Shown one piece after another: positions 12,501 to 27,500 of a DNA stretch of 64,000 nt. A program made the translations under genes and the position numbers. The notes under the pieces were generated by a model. It saw only the letters and a program-made list of their open reading frames with translations. It did not search any database and had not been told where the DNA came from. This DNA comes from Liolophura sinensis (taxonomy: Eukaryota; Mollusca; Polyplacophora; Chitonida; Chitonidae), in the NCBI RefSeq assembly GCF_032854445.1, contig NC_088302.1, forward strand, positions 4,271,338 through 4,335,337. Direction: 5' to 3'. Position 1 is the stretch's first letter, and the number at the start of each line of letters is the position of its first letter.

Positions 12501-15500
12501 TGAAATTTAAAAAACTATCTGGGCTTTTTAGATTTTGGTCAGGTCCTACCTTTCATACCTGATGCAGCTACAGTGTACATAAAGTTAAAAAAAATATATT
12601 AAAAAATAAAGATTCTATTAACCTAAAATCAACATTGCTTCAACACCACTGCTGCTCATTGATGAACTTCACAAAGAGACAGTTGTTATGACAAATTTCT
12701 GCCACAGGCAAATTGCGGAGGGATCTAGATAGAGGTTGGTGATAGGACAATACTGTCTGTTGGGATAATACCTCTAAGACTGATCACCCTGTAGAGATGG
12801 GTAAGAAATACTCCTTTAACAGCAGGGGGAACTTTGTGTAAGTTTGTCTGAGCATACACCATGTACATGGAGGTAGGCTTTTATTCAACAACATTTCCGT
12901 GATTCAATAGTGGTCAGCTTCCAGAAGTTTAATATTAGTTTTGATGACTTAGCTGGTGAACTTTTTCGTCAGCGAAAACAAACTTTGTCCCTTTAGAGCT
13001 GAAGACAGTGACAGCAAAGAATATCCATTAGGCACACTCACCTTAACCCCACCTCGGCGTGGGGGCCTGCTGTGGTGATGTGCAAGGAGCGCCGCTTCTC
13101 TTGTCGTCCTTAAAAGGAAGTGAATCAGGTATATAAATACATATCTACCGTTTTATATCACACTTTCCTTCGTTACTTAACAAAAAATATTGTTAATATT
13201 ATAATCACTTTAACAGAATTTCCTAAATCATGTAGCCTTAGAAACTGTCTACTGAATGAATAATCACACACTGGCCGCATTTCACCAATAGCAGGGGATC
13301 TAATAAACTATTACATGTACACAGCTACTGCTTACACCAGACATACTTAACTTCACTAATGACCTGTCTCCAATTCAGTGGAAAATATGTTTTTCTATAG
13401 CTGTATAAATTAAATCCTTTGAAGGGTTAAAAACCAAGCTAAGTTCTGTATCCAACACAAAGCCACTACAAATTTCTTTAGGAACTGACACACAGACTAA
13501 CTGGGTGAAATCCAAAGCTACAAAACTACACACCTCCTCTCTTCTGGTATCTTTTGCCAGAATCTTTAAAGGCAAACACACATTTGAACACAGCTCTGAG
13601 AATTGACCATCTCAACACAGCCAAAGGGTCGACACCTGTATAAGATACCATAAGAAATACATATATCAAACAGTTGGGCATTCTCTGACAAATCTCTGAC
13701 CTATTCCTCTTCTGCATCCTTTTTTCTTAATGTCAAACATGAAGTCAAAGATCATTTAATAATAGTCTGTATTTCTGTGAACCATAAATTTAATAACTGT
13801 TAACGAGTAAGATGTTATTTTTTTACAACACATTTATAAAATGTTTTATTTATTTTATACATCTGATTGTTGTTTAGATGAATAAGGATATTTTCTCGTA
13901 TACAATGGTGGTCAACTTTAAGTTTGAAGGAAACCTAATGACCTCGGTAAATCACCAATCTTGCAAGTTACGAAATTTCATATGTGTGCCACGCACACAC
14001 ATGTACTCATATCATACTAGTGCAAGACTGGCGATCGTTAGACTAAACAAACAGCCCCATGAGTGCTGTCAACTGCTCACTGTCACCCACAAACAGCCCC
14101 ATGAGTACTGTCTACTGCTCACTGTCACCCACAAACAGCCCCATGAGTCCTGTCTACTGCTCACTGTCAACCACAAACATCCCCATGAGTCCTGTCTACT
14201 GCTCACTGTCACCCACAAAGAGCCTCATGACCGCTGTTAACTGCTCACTGTCACCCACAAACAGCCTCATGACCGCTGTTAACTGCTCACTGTCACCCAC
14301 AACCACCCCTCTGACCGCTGTCAACTGCTCACTGTCACCCACAACCACCCCCCTGACTGCTGTTAACTGCTCACTGTCACCCACAAGCAGCCCCATGACC
14401 GCCATCAGCTGCTCACTGTCACCCACAAACAGCCTCATGACCGCCGTCAGCTGCTCACTGTCACCCACAACCACCCCCTGACCGCTGTCAACTGCTCACT
14501 GTCACCCACAACCACCCCCTGACTGCTGTCAACTGCTCATTGTCTCCCACAACCACCCCCCTGACCGCTGTCAACTGCTCACTGTCACCCACAACCACCC
14601 CCTGACTGCCGTCAGCTGCTCACTGTCACCCACAACCACCCCCTGACCGCTGTCAACTGCTCACTGTCACCCACAACCACCCCCCTGACCGCTGTCAACT
14701 GCTCACTGTCTCCCACAACCACCCCCCTGACCGCTGTCAGCCGAGGGCATTTATCGAGGGCATTAGGTTTACCGCTGTCAGCCGCTCAATGTCAACCACA
14801 ACCACCCCCCATGACCGCCGTCAGCTGCTCACTGTCACCCACAACCACCCCCTGACCGCCGTCAGCCGCTCACTGTCACCCACAACCACCCCCCATGACT
14901 GCCGTTAGCCGCTCACTGTCACCCACAACCACCCCCCTGACCGCCGTCAGCCGCTCACTGTCACCCACAACCACCCCCCATGATCGCCGTCAGCTGCTCA
15001 CTGTCACCCACAACCACCCCGATGACTGCCGTCGACTGCTCACTGTCACCCACAACCAGCCCCCTGACCACCATCAGCTGCTCACTGTCACCCACAACCA
15101 CCCCCCTGACTGCCGTCGACTGCTCACTGTCACCCACAACCAGCCCCCTGACCACCATCAGCTGCTCACTGTCACCCACAACCACCCCCCATGATCGCCG
15201 TCAGCTGCTCACTGTCACCCACAACCAGCCCCCTGACCGCCGTCAGCTGCTCACTGTCACCCACAACCACCCCCCTGACAACCAGCGAGGGTGGGATAAT
15301 CTACAAATTCCTAGCCCAGGCCGGCTTTGAAACTACACCCTGTGTGTTTCCATATGGAGACTGGAGACTGGAGACATGACACAGCCCCACTTACCCATGA
15401 GTTCCCTAACAAACACCAGGCTACTGTTCTTCAGAACTCCCACTATGTCCATGCGCACCAAGTCATTATTTTTCTCCCTGAAATCCTGAAATTAGAAACA

Positions 15501-18500
15501 TATTTTGATATAAACAGAGTCTAAAATGGAGATTCAGAATATGTGCTTAAAATACATATCAAACAGACACAGAACATCTTATATCTTTTTTATTAACTTT
15601 CCCTGTCTGCCTCATGTTAATCCCCCCCTACCCCATGTCAGTTTTCCATCATGGACATATCTTTTTATTAACTTTCCCTGTCTGCCTCATGTGAATTCCC
15701 CCAACCCCATGTCAGTTTTCCATCATGGACATATCTTTTGTATTAACTTTCTCTGTCTGCTTCATGTTAATTCCCCCTACCCCATGTCAGTTTTCCATCA
15801 TGGACATATCTTTTTTATTAACTTTCCCTGTCTGCTTCATGTTAATCTCCCTACCCCATGTCAGTTTTCCATCATGGACATATCTTTTTTATTAACTTTC
15901 CCTGTCTGCCTCATGTGAATTCCCCCAATCCCATGTCAGTTTTCCATCATGGACATATCTTTTTTATTAACTTTCCCTGTCTGCTTCATGTTAATTACCC
16001 TTACCCCATGTCAGTTTTCCATCGTGGACATATCTTTTTTATTAACTTTCCCTGTCTGCCTCATGTTAATCCCCCTTACCCCATGTCAGTTTTCCATCAT
16101 GGACATATCTTTTTTATTAACTTTCCCTTTCTGCTTCATGTTAATTACCCTTACCCCATGTCAGTTTTCCATCGTGGACATATCTTTTTTATTAACTTTC
16201 CCTGTCTGCCTCATGTTAATCCCCCTTACCCCATGTCAGTTTTCCATCATGGACATATCTTTTGTATTAACTTTCCCCGTCTGCCACATATGAATTCCCC
16301 CTACCCCATGTCAGTTTTCCATCATGGACATATCTTTTTTATTAACTTTCCCTGTCTGCCTCATGTTAATCCCTCTTACCTCATGTCAGTTTTCCATCAT
16401 GGACATATCTTTTTTATTAACTTTCCCTGTCTGCCTCATGTTAATTACCCCTACCCCATGTCAGTTTTCCATCGTGGACATACCTTTTTTATTAACTTTC
16501 CTCGTCTGCTTCATATGAATTCCCCCAACCCCATGTCAGTTTTCCATCATGGACATATCTTTTTTATTAACTTTCTCTGTCTGCCTCATGTTAATCCCCC
16601 TACCCAATGTCAGTTTTCCATCATGGACATATCTTTTTTATTAACTTTCTCTGTCTGCCTCATGTTAATCCCTCTTACCCCATGTCAGTTTTCCATCATG
16701 GACATATCTTTTTTATTAACTTTCCCTGTCTGCCACATATGAATTCCCCCTACCCCATGTCAGTTTTCCATCATGGACATATCTTTTTTATTAACTTTCC
16801 CTGTCTGCCACATATGAATTCCCCCAATCCCATGTCAGTTTTCCATCATGGACATATCTTTTTTATTAACTTTCCCTGTCTGCTTCATGTTAATTACCCT
16901 TACCCCATGTCAGTTTTCCATCATGGACATATCTTTTTTATTAACTTTCCCTGTCTGCTACATGTTAATTACCCTTACCCCATGTCAGTTTTCCATCATG
17001 GACATATCTTTTTTATTAACTTTCTCTGTCTGCCTCATGTGAATTCCCCCTACCCCATGTCAGTTTTCCATCGTGGACATATCTTTTTTATTAACTTTCT
17101 CTGTCTGCCTCATGTGAATTCCCCCTACCCCATGTCAGTTTTCCATCATGGACATATCTTTTTTATTAACTTTCCCTGTCTGCCTCATGTGAATTCCCCC
17201 TACCCCATGTCAGTTTTCCATCATGGACATATCTTTTTTATTAACTTTCCCTGTCTGCCTCATGTGAATTCCCCCTACCCCATGTCAGTTTTCCATCATG
17301 GACATATCTTTCTGATTAACTTTTCCTGTCTGCCTCATGATAATCCCCCCCTACCCCATGTCAGTTTTCCACCACGTAAATATCTTTTTTCTTAATGATA
17401 ACACTGTTTCCTGTGGGTTTTTCCCAAATCACTCATGTCTATTTTCCTCACTATTTCTTGTGTTTGATTCATAACAGCAGTCCCAACATCAGTAATATAT
17501 ACACAACACACTCTGCAATGCCATGAAAATGATCAACCCATCAAATCTAGCAAGGAATAATTATTAATAAGACAAAACTTAGATTCACTGTCACCTTTTA
17601 TTCTAGGAAAAGGGTATTTTTGTCACAAAAAGCATGTATGGGAAAACCAGTAGCAAATATGCAGAGCACAAGATTGTGGAAGTAAGATGTTCCACTGGCT
17701 ACATTACATGTATAGGTGAAATTTCTAAAAATGAAAGCACACAAAAACATCCCAGAAAAGTATGATATACAAGAGGTGGCGACTCACATTGATGGTGTAC
17801 TTGACTTTGCCAGCATAATGCTCTATACAGAAGGCTGGTTCCCTCAGGGTGGGGGCACTGTAGTAAGGGCTAGACCTGTGCTGCTGGTGGTACTTCTCCA
17901 GTAGACTGTCATTTGTCCCCGCAGGAAAGCTGAAATTACACACAGACACCACATGGACTTAGCAGTATAGGCTCAATGTTTTTGGTCAGCTACAGCTGTA
18001 TTAACAAGGTTCGTCAACCTTTTCAGATGTTTGCAAGGTGTTTACTCAAGTATATTCTGAGGACTATTTTCTGTGTAGACTGCAAAAATTAATACTTTTG
18101 GTGAAGCTCTGAAACTGGTTAACCCAACCAATATGGTTTTGTCTCTGAAATTGAATTAAACAGGTACATAGATGGCACTGAAAGTTTCTCTATCATATGC
18201 AGAAAAAGTTAAGGCATTAGGTTAAAAATTGTTCTTTACAGCCACATGGACATCAACAGGGGAAGCACCTAACCATTGTGGAAACCACCATTAAATAATG
18301 ATTTAATTATTTATTTATTTAATTTTTTCTCACACCATGCTCATGAATTTTCACTCCAGGAAACAGGAGTGCACAGAGCAAAGTTACTGCCAAATTTTCT
18401 CCCATGTGTGATTCTTGTGAAAGGTCAGAAAGGTACGGAGAACAATGAAAACTGGGTAATTATGAAACGCATCATCACACAAATGTAAAAGAAATGCCGG

Positions 18501-21500
18501 AAGCTTGATTTTTACAGCTGACACAAGGTAGGACTGTGCACTTTGGACTCTATCCACTCAAGCCTCCCCACTGACTGGTTACACTATACACAGAGTGAAA
18601 CTGAAAGTTGCCATACTTGCATTCCTCATCCAGCTGGCAGAACAGGCCGTTAGGGCGCTTTGAGAAGAGTTCCAGACAGCCTGTGTTATCTATGAACTCT
18701 ATGTTCTTCCACTCGATCCCTTCTTTTCTGTACTCCTCCTGAAAGTTCAGTAAGTACAAGAGTGAGTGAGTGCTTCAGGTTTAACATCGTACTGAACAAT
18801 TTTTCAGTCATATGACAAGAGAAATGACAAACAAATGACCTGTATCGAACAAGGAAGAAATGATAAAGTATACTGTTAATTTCCCCTCCCCCCCAACACC
18901 CATATAAAGAGGAAGTTTAGAAACCACTGGTAAATACAATTATCAAATTGTACGTCATGTTAAATAGCATGAGACTTACAGCATGCGGGCAAATAATCTA
19001 CTAATTACAAAGTAGATAAGAACTTAGCTAATATCTGCTGAGATTTTGGAAAATGTATAATTCCCACGTTTCAACATCTGACTGAACACCTGTCTACACT
19101 TTCACACACCACAAACCTACATACAGAGACAAACTGAAGTCTTCTGAAAGTGGTCCATCACAAATGTGTGTTCTTCCACAAAGATTTCATAGATGCTCAT
19201 AGACTGCTAGAAAATCATTTATCAAGTTATCAGATTATGGACTGAGATCCAGACTTCATGATTCTGTGGTCCATTAAGTCCTATCCCTGCAGCGTCTGCT
19301 TTTATTTAATCATTCACCTGTGACATGTAGCTTTTTATAACTTTAATACCTGTATTTAACACAAGTGATTCTCTCAGTATATACATTGTAAATCTTGCAG
19401 GCTCATTTTCTCAACATCAGAAAAGATAAAAATAAAGAGCATGACAATGTACATTAACAATGAAGATAACAGAATCTGTGCATATGTCACTCAACCATCA
19501 GTGGAAGTTTTATGCACAAAGTAACTGTACCTGTTCAAACTTAAATATGTGCTGATTGAAGTAGTACTGCAGATGTTCATTTGCATAATTTATGCAGAAC
19601 TGTTCAAAGTGGTTTTTCTGGAAATCTTCAAATCCAAATATGTCCAGGACGCCTATTGAGTTGTCCTACAAAATAACATTAGAGAAATGTCAGTTAAATT
19701 AATGATGCATGCATCTCTGTGAGTGCAAACTGAAAACTCACAATGCCATTGGTGCATTAAACAACCCAGCCAACATCACTAGAGCCTATAAATGGATATT
19801 CTGGACTAATGGTAGACAACTGTGCATGAACAGTAACGTTGTTACAAGTTTTCAGTCAGTTTAACTAACTGAACACACCATGATAATCCCAGCCTTATCT
19901 CCACTGATACAAATATTACATGACTATTCACTGTAAGTAGGAACAGAGGAACAGAGGCACTTTAGCTGCGCTGACCACATGTTAATGTGCTCAGTGAAAT
20001 TACAATGTATGCCCAGATGAAAATCTCCAAAATGCAACCTGGTGTGTGCAATAAACACACTATGTCAAACAAGAAAAAAAACAAGAAAGAGTAGTAGACA
20101 AACATGGCAATTTAGTCCTTTAGTTTGAGAATATGACCACAAAAACTATTCTTTTTTGTTTTGTTTTTTTTCAGTACTGGGAACATATTTCTACTGCATG
20201 TCTATACTTCGTGGCGTTATCAATAGTTCCTGATAATCAAGGTTTAATAACCAGAGATCTTCTACACATATAGAAAGCAGTACATCCATGCCAACAAAAT
20301 AATCTACTGTAAACTATTTAAACACAGAACTTTTAATAAAGTAAAAAAGACCACAAGCAAAGGCCACTCCAAGAATAATTTTTTTACTAAAAACGAAAAC
20401 AAAAAAGGCATCAAAGCGAGCAGAAAGCAACTTTCTCTGATGTACAAACGACACCTGTTTCTAATTTTAAACAACAACTTTTACCACATTACATTTTCAA
20501 CCTAAAATATTTTTTTTTGCTGAAACATGAAAAGAAAACATATCATCAACATTTATAGAAATATTTCGACAAATTTATATCACTGGAGAACACAAAGAGT
20601 GGCAGAATATTATGTTTGTCAAGTCTCAAGATTGGTTTACACTACAACATAAAAGCTTTCTTAAACTTCAGTTAATCAAGCAAAATCCCCCAAGCTAATC
20701 CTTTTCATCTTTCGAAAATAAAGAAACATGCTTCTTTAAAAGTAAACAATTATGATGAAACAAAAACATGCCTCAGCTTCATAAGTCATAACCCAATCAA
20801 ATTTCATTAGAATTATTTAGGAAAAAACAAGGAACTACACTTACAACAATCGTTCATAAATAAATGCCAAGGGGAGATAACAAATTCCTGTATCAAAGGC
20901 TGGTCAAACTCGCATATCTGCCAAGACCATGCAATGTTCAAAACTAAAACTAGGACGGCATGGCGATAACACAACACTGGTAGGGGAAGAAATACTGACT
21001 AGATCAGAACCAAATTGTTTGATGTACGAAGGTAAGGATTCTGTGGCCGGCTTAAAGGAAAAATAGGAGTTGACATCAATGAAGTATCACAATAGCACAT
21101 CATCAACTAGAGAGAATAGGAAAGTTATGTGCAATCTAACATGAAAGATACAAAAGTACAAACTCTTTAAGAGAAACAGACACAGGTATAGTAGAGCAGC
21201 AACAACCTTGTGAAGAACATTTTGTGCAGTCTATCATGAAGGACAGGAAACTACTCTGAGACAATACACTTATTTACATGTGTAGTAGAACAGCAATACA
21301 TTTGTTGACATTCAAAGGACATCATCACCAACAAGTAGATGTCAGTATGGGGCTGACAGCAGAAAACATGGCAGTATGTGCTACAACTTGTTATGGCTTT
21401 TAAAATGCTATGGCTGACATTCACTTATTTCTTAGGCAAGATTGAAACTAGATGCCTGACATGGTGGCAAAATCCTGTACTACAAAACAGAGAATATGTC

Positions 21501-24500
21501 TGACTAACTTTCCCCACAGCATGTTTTAAAAAATGTCGAGCTTGTAGGCAATACCACAATGGTATGTGTACTTAGTGCAAAATTTTTTTTAATCTACAAA
21601 GCAACACAAGACTTATCCAGAACTATTTCTCCAATCACCACTAACACTGCTCTCCAAACAATTTGGGCATTTTTTTCATCTGTAAGCCACCATTCACTTC
21701 ACCAAAGCTCATTACTTTTTCCTGGAATTACCCAGCGTAACTTGATGACAGAAAAATTGCCAACTGAAGAACAGCCCATGACCCATGCACATCCCATACC
21801 AAATTTATGTTTCTACAATATTTCATTTTTGATAAACTTCACTAAAAAAATGTAATTTGAGTCAAAAAAAAACAAAAGGTTGAAAGGGACCAGAATCGAA
21901 TTACTGTACATGCCTTTTTATTCACGTGGTACTAATATTCGCAGATTTCCCGGCAAACACATTAAGCGAACAACTTCCTTAATTCAACTTCATAATGATG
22001 ATTTCTAACACCATTTACTCAAATCTGTCACAGATCAATCAATGTTTCACTCACACTGCTGATGCATGAGAATTAAACAGTAGGATTTATTTATATTACA
22101 TTTAATACTTCGTCGTCCCCGGGGTGAGTCACACGAATATTTGCTTACACAGCAGGTAAGGGCTTCGTCTTATAAAGATTAACAGTCTTCAAAAGATTAA
22201 AAGCTTAGGAGGATTAACTTCCTTTGTCTGATCAAGTTACACATCTTACAGGTACAAACAGGTTGAAATGAAAACATTGTTACTTGAATGCTTGAGTTGT
22301 TTTATTACTTGACGTTTCTGTTTTGAAGTTTGATTTTGGTTTATCACTTGTCCAAAAATTCTGTTAAGATCTGGAAAAGTTGATTCCTGTGAATTTGTCT
22401 TCTTACCAAATGCGCGAAAGTTTATGCCCCCAAATAAAAAGGCATTTACAGTATAACACCAAAATATCACATTTGTAAAGGTCCCAGGTTACATAAAATA
22501 TGCAATTTTTTGTGATTTTACTTTTTTCTGCTTTATCACAGTATCCGTAATAACAGCCAGAAAAACACAAATAATGCTCACAGATACTATACAGGACAAA
22601 TGCTGATTATTAGAAAAACAACAAGTGCTAATTCTCAATAGCTGTAAAATCTGTCATATAAGGTTTTATGTTGTCTTGCACTCGGCTCTTTGTTCAGTGA
22701 ATAGCCCATATTATACGATAAGAGACCCGTGTTAAAAACATGTAACAAACATGGCCGACAGAAACATTTAGAGACCTATAAACAGACAGAACGACCACCT
22801 TAGTCATATATAGAAAGGATCTCACATGGGTTCTTGCACCAAAAATAAAACTATTATGTCAAATCAGACTAAATTATTAGCTTGCTACCTCTCTTACAGC
22901 CACCTTATAATCTTGTTAAATGAGCCCACAATATCTAACCGACATACGACAGGGTTGGTCTCTATAAGACGAGACTAATGACTGACCGGGCCTGAGTCCA
23001 CTATCACTTCAGACCTGAGCCAAAACTGAGAACCTTATCACAATACTTAGTGTTTGTTGACACATTTGTCTAAGATAACATTTAAGAGGTGGTCAAAATT
23101 GTCATTACTGAGGATAAAAAAAATCGTGTTTCAAATTTTTTACTTAGGTAAGAAATGGTTTTGTGGCATCAGCCCTCGACATCAGTCTAGGGCAGAAACT
23201 CACCTGGTGTTCACTGTGATGGCGCTTTGCCAGCAGCGCATGGTTCACCTTCAGTACAATCCAGTCAAATAATGCTCCGTACAAACATTTGGCCATGGCA
23301 TCTCGCGTGGCAATAGCCTACAACAGAAAACTCACCAATGGGCACCTTGGTGAGATTCGGCAGCAGGACCTTGACCTCATTTTATTGACGTCAAATGTTC
23401 CTTTCCCAGCTCAACATGATGATGTCACTGTACAGACAGTACAAAGTTACAACAGCAACTGATACACTGTAACGGTGTAGACCTTACGCTACAATCCATT
23501 CTTGAGGTAAGAATAGCTCGAGGTCCTGCTTCATACTAGCGCCACCTCATTAGAATTAATGACATGACAAGGTGGCACTTTTCTGTGCCTATCAAGGAAT
23601 ACACAACTTTCTCATACAGCTTTTATATGCTAACTGCAATTCATCAGATACCTAAATAAATAAATGAACAAAACTGCATTATTTCTTTCATGAAGTTTCC
23701 TACAAAGTACAAGATTATTTAACTCATATATGATGACTGGACACCATGCACTTAACCCAGAACCAGATTTATTTATTTATTTATTTGATTGGTGTCTTAC
23801 GCCATACTCAAGAATATTTCACTTACGATGGCGGCCAGCATTATGGTGGGAGCAAACAGGGCAGAGCCCAGGGGAAACCCACAACCATTCGCAGGTTACT
23901 GGCAGAGCTGGACTTGAACTCGCAGCGACTGCATTGGTGAGAGACTCCTGGGTCCTTACCCTGCACTAGCGCGCTAACCAACCGAGCAACAGAGCAAGCC
24001 CCCCCCCCCCCCCACCATACCAGAGAAACATGTTATCATAGCATCAACACTAATCCTATATATACAATCCATACCTCTTCCATCTTGTAGTTGAGCACCA
24101 GAGTTTCCTCCCCTGCTATTGTCTTTTTCTGTGTTAATGCCTCCAACAACGTGTTCTCTTTCACCTGTGGAGAAAATATTTCAGATTTGTCACCAGTGAA
24201 AATGAGACTGGTCAGCTTAATGTACCTATAAGGGTTGCTCAGAACACACATCAGATATATATCTGAATGTAACAATATACATGTACATACACTGATATAG
24301 TAAAATAGCATGTACAAATGAATTTTCATCAAGTACATCCCACTCATCTGATTGGTACATCGTATTAGCGCCCAAAAAAAACAAAAATTAAGTCAGACTG
24401 AAAAAATAAAATTTATGTATCTGATTAGTGTTTAATGCCATACTCAGGAATATTTTACTAACACTGCGGCGACCAGCATTAAAGTAGAAGGAAAACAGGC

Positions 24501-27500
24501 AGAGCCTGGCGATTAGTGGGTATAAATTGTATTAATGTTGCCTCTACTGTGTTCACACTAGTCACTGGTAACTTCAATAACCTAACTGCTATGGAACCAG
24601 GTGCACAAACCTTTAGTAAATTGGAGATTATTGTAATGGTGGGCATGTTTTTCACAATCACTGACTCATCGTAAGACTGGTCCCCTTTCTGAAAAATAAA
24701 AAAAAAATGCTACATAATATCCCAAGGAATACATTTAATAAGTGAAATAACTGTGTATGTTAATCAGACTGCTGGCTGGTCAACATTTACAGAGGCTTAG
24801 TACGAGTGTAAAAGGCAGATGTCAAGAAATATTTCACCATATCTGCAGGAACATTTTAATAATTCACGCTCATTTATTCTTGAAATCAGATCTGTTCAGG
24901 TATAGAAATGAAAATCTATACTCTGTACCTTTCTAAACTCTATGTTTCCCAAATGTAAAACAGCAGACAGCACAGAGAAGATTCTGGAAATGAAAAAAAA
25001 AACATCATGTCTGAGGTAAAACTCAATCTTCAGGGGATTAATAAATCACGTAAATGTATAATTCTTAACTGAATAACCATGCACACGTGGACGTCACTCA
25101 TTGACGCATATAACAGGACTCACAGCATTTGTTATGTTATAGACACAAGACCAGAATTCTTTCAAGATTTCTAAAATTCAAGCCACGTCAAGACAAAAAT
25201 ATTATTTTGCACCTTTTAGTATCAAGTTACAAACGGACAAAACTAAAATATTTTTATATCTATTCATGACTTAAATAAGTTGATTAGATAAAAACACATT
25301 CCTTTAGCAGGATCTGACAACATTATTTATTTACAGCCATGACATTAACTGTATTCTGTTACATACACTACTCTCGACGTCAAGTGTCTCAGATAAATAT
25401 ATCATGGTTTACCTCCCCTGAGCCTCCGCGGAAAACCCGACTAATTCCATGGACTCGCGGAGTCGGGCAAACTCGTGCACCTCATCCACCCCCTCCAGTG
25501 TGCAACACTCACTCTACAGACACAAGTACAGCACCAATATATCATTCTGATTTTATGAAAAGCAAAGCACACACTGATAAAAATACTATTCAAATTGTGT
25601 TTCAGGTCAATTTCAATATTATTTCAACCATACTACAAATGCCTCATGTCCTTGTAGCAGGCTAGCCCCTATGCCACCATATTTATGGTGCTGCCTGACT
25701 GAAACACCATGCGGAAGACAACAAATATTACAGCCCAAAGCACTACTATCCTCTTTATCAGCTGAACACAAAAATACGTGTATTGTGACTGATCTTTCTG
25801 GAACCCTGAGCATTACTCATCTCTTAGGGCATCTGAGTAACGTTCGGACAACTGCAGGTTCATGTTCTGCTGAATTCATGAGTTTGAGCACAAACTGCAG
25901 CGTTCTGTAGAGGCACATAACCAGAATACCGCAATACTGAGGGGTCATGGGAAATATTTATTTGTGTTGTTATTGAGGCTGATGTTTAAAGCTATAATAT
26001 CATGGGTAATGGAGTGGAGGTGGTTCCTTTGTCTAAAACAGTTTCAAGGAAGTTACAGGCTGCGCTAAGCTTCAGTGAACCACTGCTTCTGGTCTTCTGC
26101 CTTTTTCCTACACAATTCAACTAGACTGCACCCAGACACCTTGGTCTAAAAGCATAAATACTCTGTAGATTGTGAGATTGGCTCTTTTCTTGACTGAAAG
26201 AGCCTATCAATTCTAGCATTGAAGAACATAGATGGTGACCATCTAATGTGAGCATAGCATCCTACTTTAACTGTCTTATCATGGGATAGGATTACCTGGT
26301 TCAAATAGTGGTATTTTTCAGGGGAATACAGCTGTAGCTCATCAACTTCTTTCTTCTCAGCTCCAGCCAACAGGTAATAAAATACATGGTAATTTCTGTC
26401 AAAATACAAACATAGAGAACTTAAATCTCTTTAATACAGGTCTTCTAACATACTTGTTTAGTACAGGTCTTCTAACATACTTGTTTAGTACAGGTCTTCT
26501 AACTACATGCACTTGTACCATTTCTTAATGAACCATAGTGAAAATTTTAACTTCCGTTTACAGCTACACTGTAGAAGAAACCAAGTTGACCATAGCCCTG
26601 TACACAGAAATATTTCTGAAATCATATAACGGCAACTTCCCAACAAAATCATAACTCGTTCCACTTTTATGTCTCTTGTAGTTCATCCTGAACAATGATA
26701 ACACAAATATGTGAACAATGAAAACAGAGGCAGGTGAAGAATGATAACACACATATTTGAACAATGATAACAGATGCACGTGAAGAATGATAACACATGT
26801 ATGTGAACAATGATAACAGATGCAAGTGAAGATTGATAACACATGTACGTGAAGAATGATAACACATGTACATGAACAATGATAACACATGTACATGAAC
26901 AATGATAACACATGTACATGAACAATGATAACACATGTATGTGAATAATGATAGCACATGTATGTGAATGATAACACATGTACATGAACAATGATAACAC
27001 ATGTACATGAACAATGATAACACATATGTGAACAATGATAACAGAGGCAGGTGAAGAATGATAACACATGTACGTGAAGAATGATAACACATGTACATGA
27101 ACAATGATAACACATATATGTGAACAATGATAACAGAGGCAGGTGAAGAATGATAACACACATATGTGAACAATGATACCAGATGCAAGTGAAGAATGAT
27201 AACACATGTACGTGAACAATGATAACACATGTACGTGAACAATGATAACACATGTACGTGAACAATGATAACACATGTATGTGAATAATGATAGCACATG
27301 TATGTGAAAATGATTATACATGTTTGTGAATTTACAAACATTTTAACACTAAAAGTACACATATCTCCTTAAAGCTACTACAGAAAGAGTAACAACTTTA
27401 TTTGAGTCACCTTTCATCTTTGGCTTGAGCAACAATCCTGGACTTTTCCAGTAGATATTTCTCGACAACAGCTCTGGAGAAACAGAAAACAGCAAAATCA

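Noticed and set aside
15526-17395. Plus-strand ORFs of 130-294 codons with [14 protein letters not shown] repeats
   Set aside because: Products of the 75-bp array. Two frames are open at once, with no initiation context or homology, and they lie antisense in a myosin intron.
26564-27362. Three overlapping minus-strand ORFs of 212-236 codons
   Set aside because: All three frames of a 23-bp repeat lacking stop codons; not a gene.
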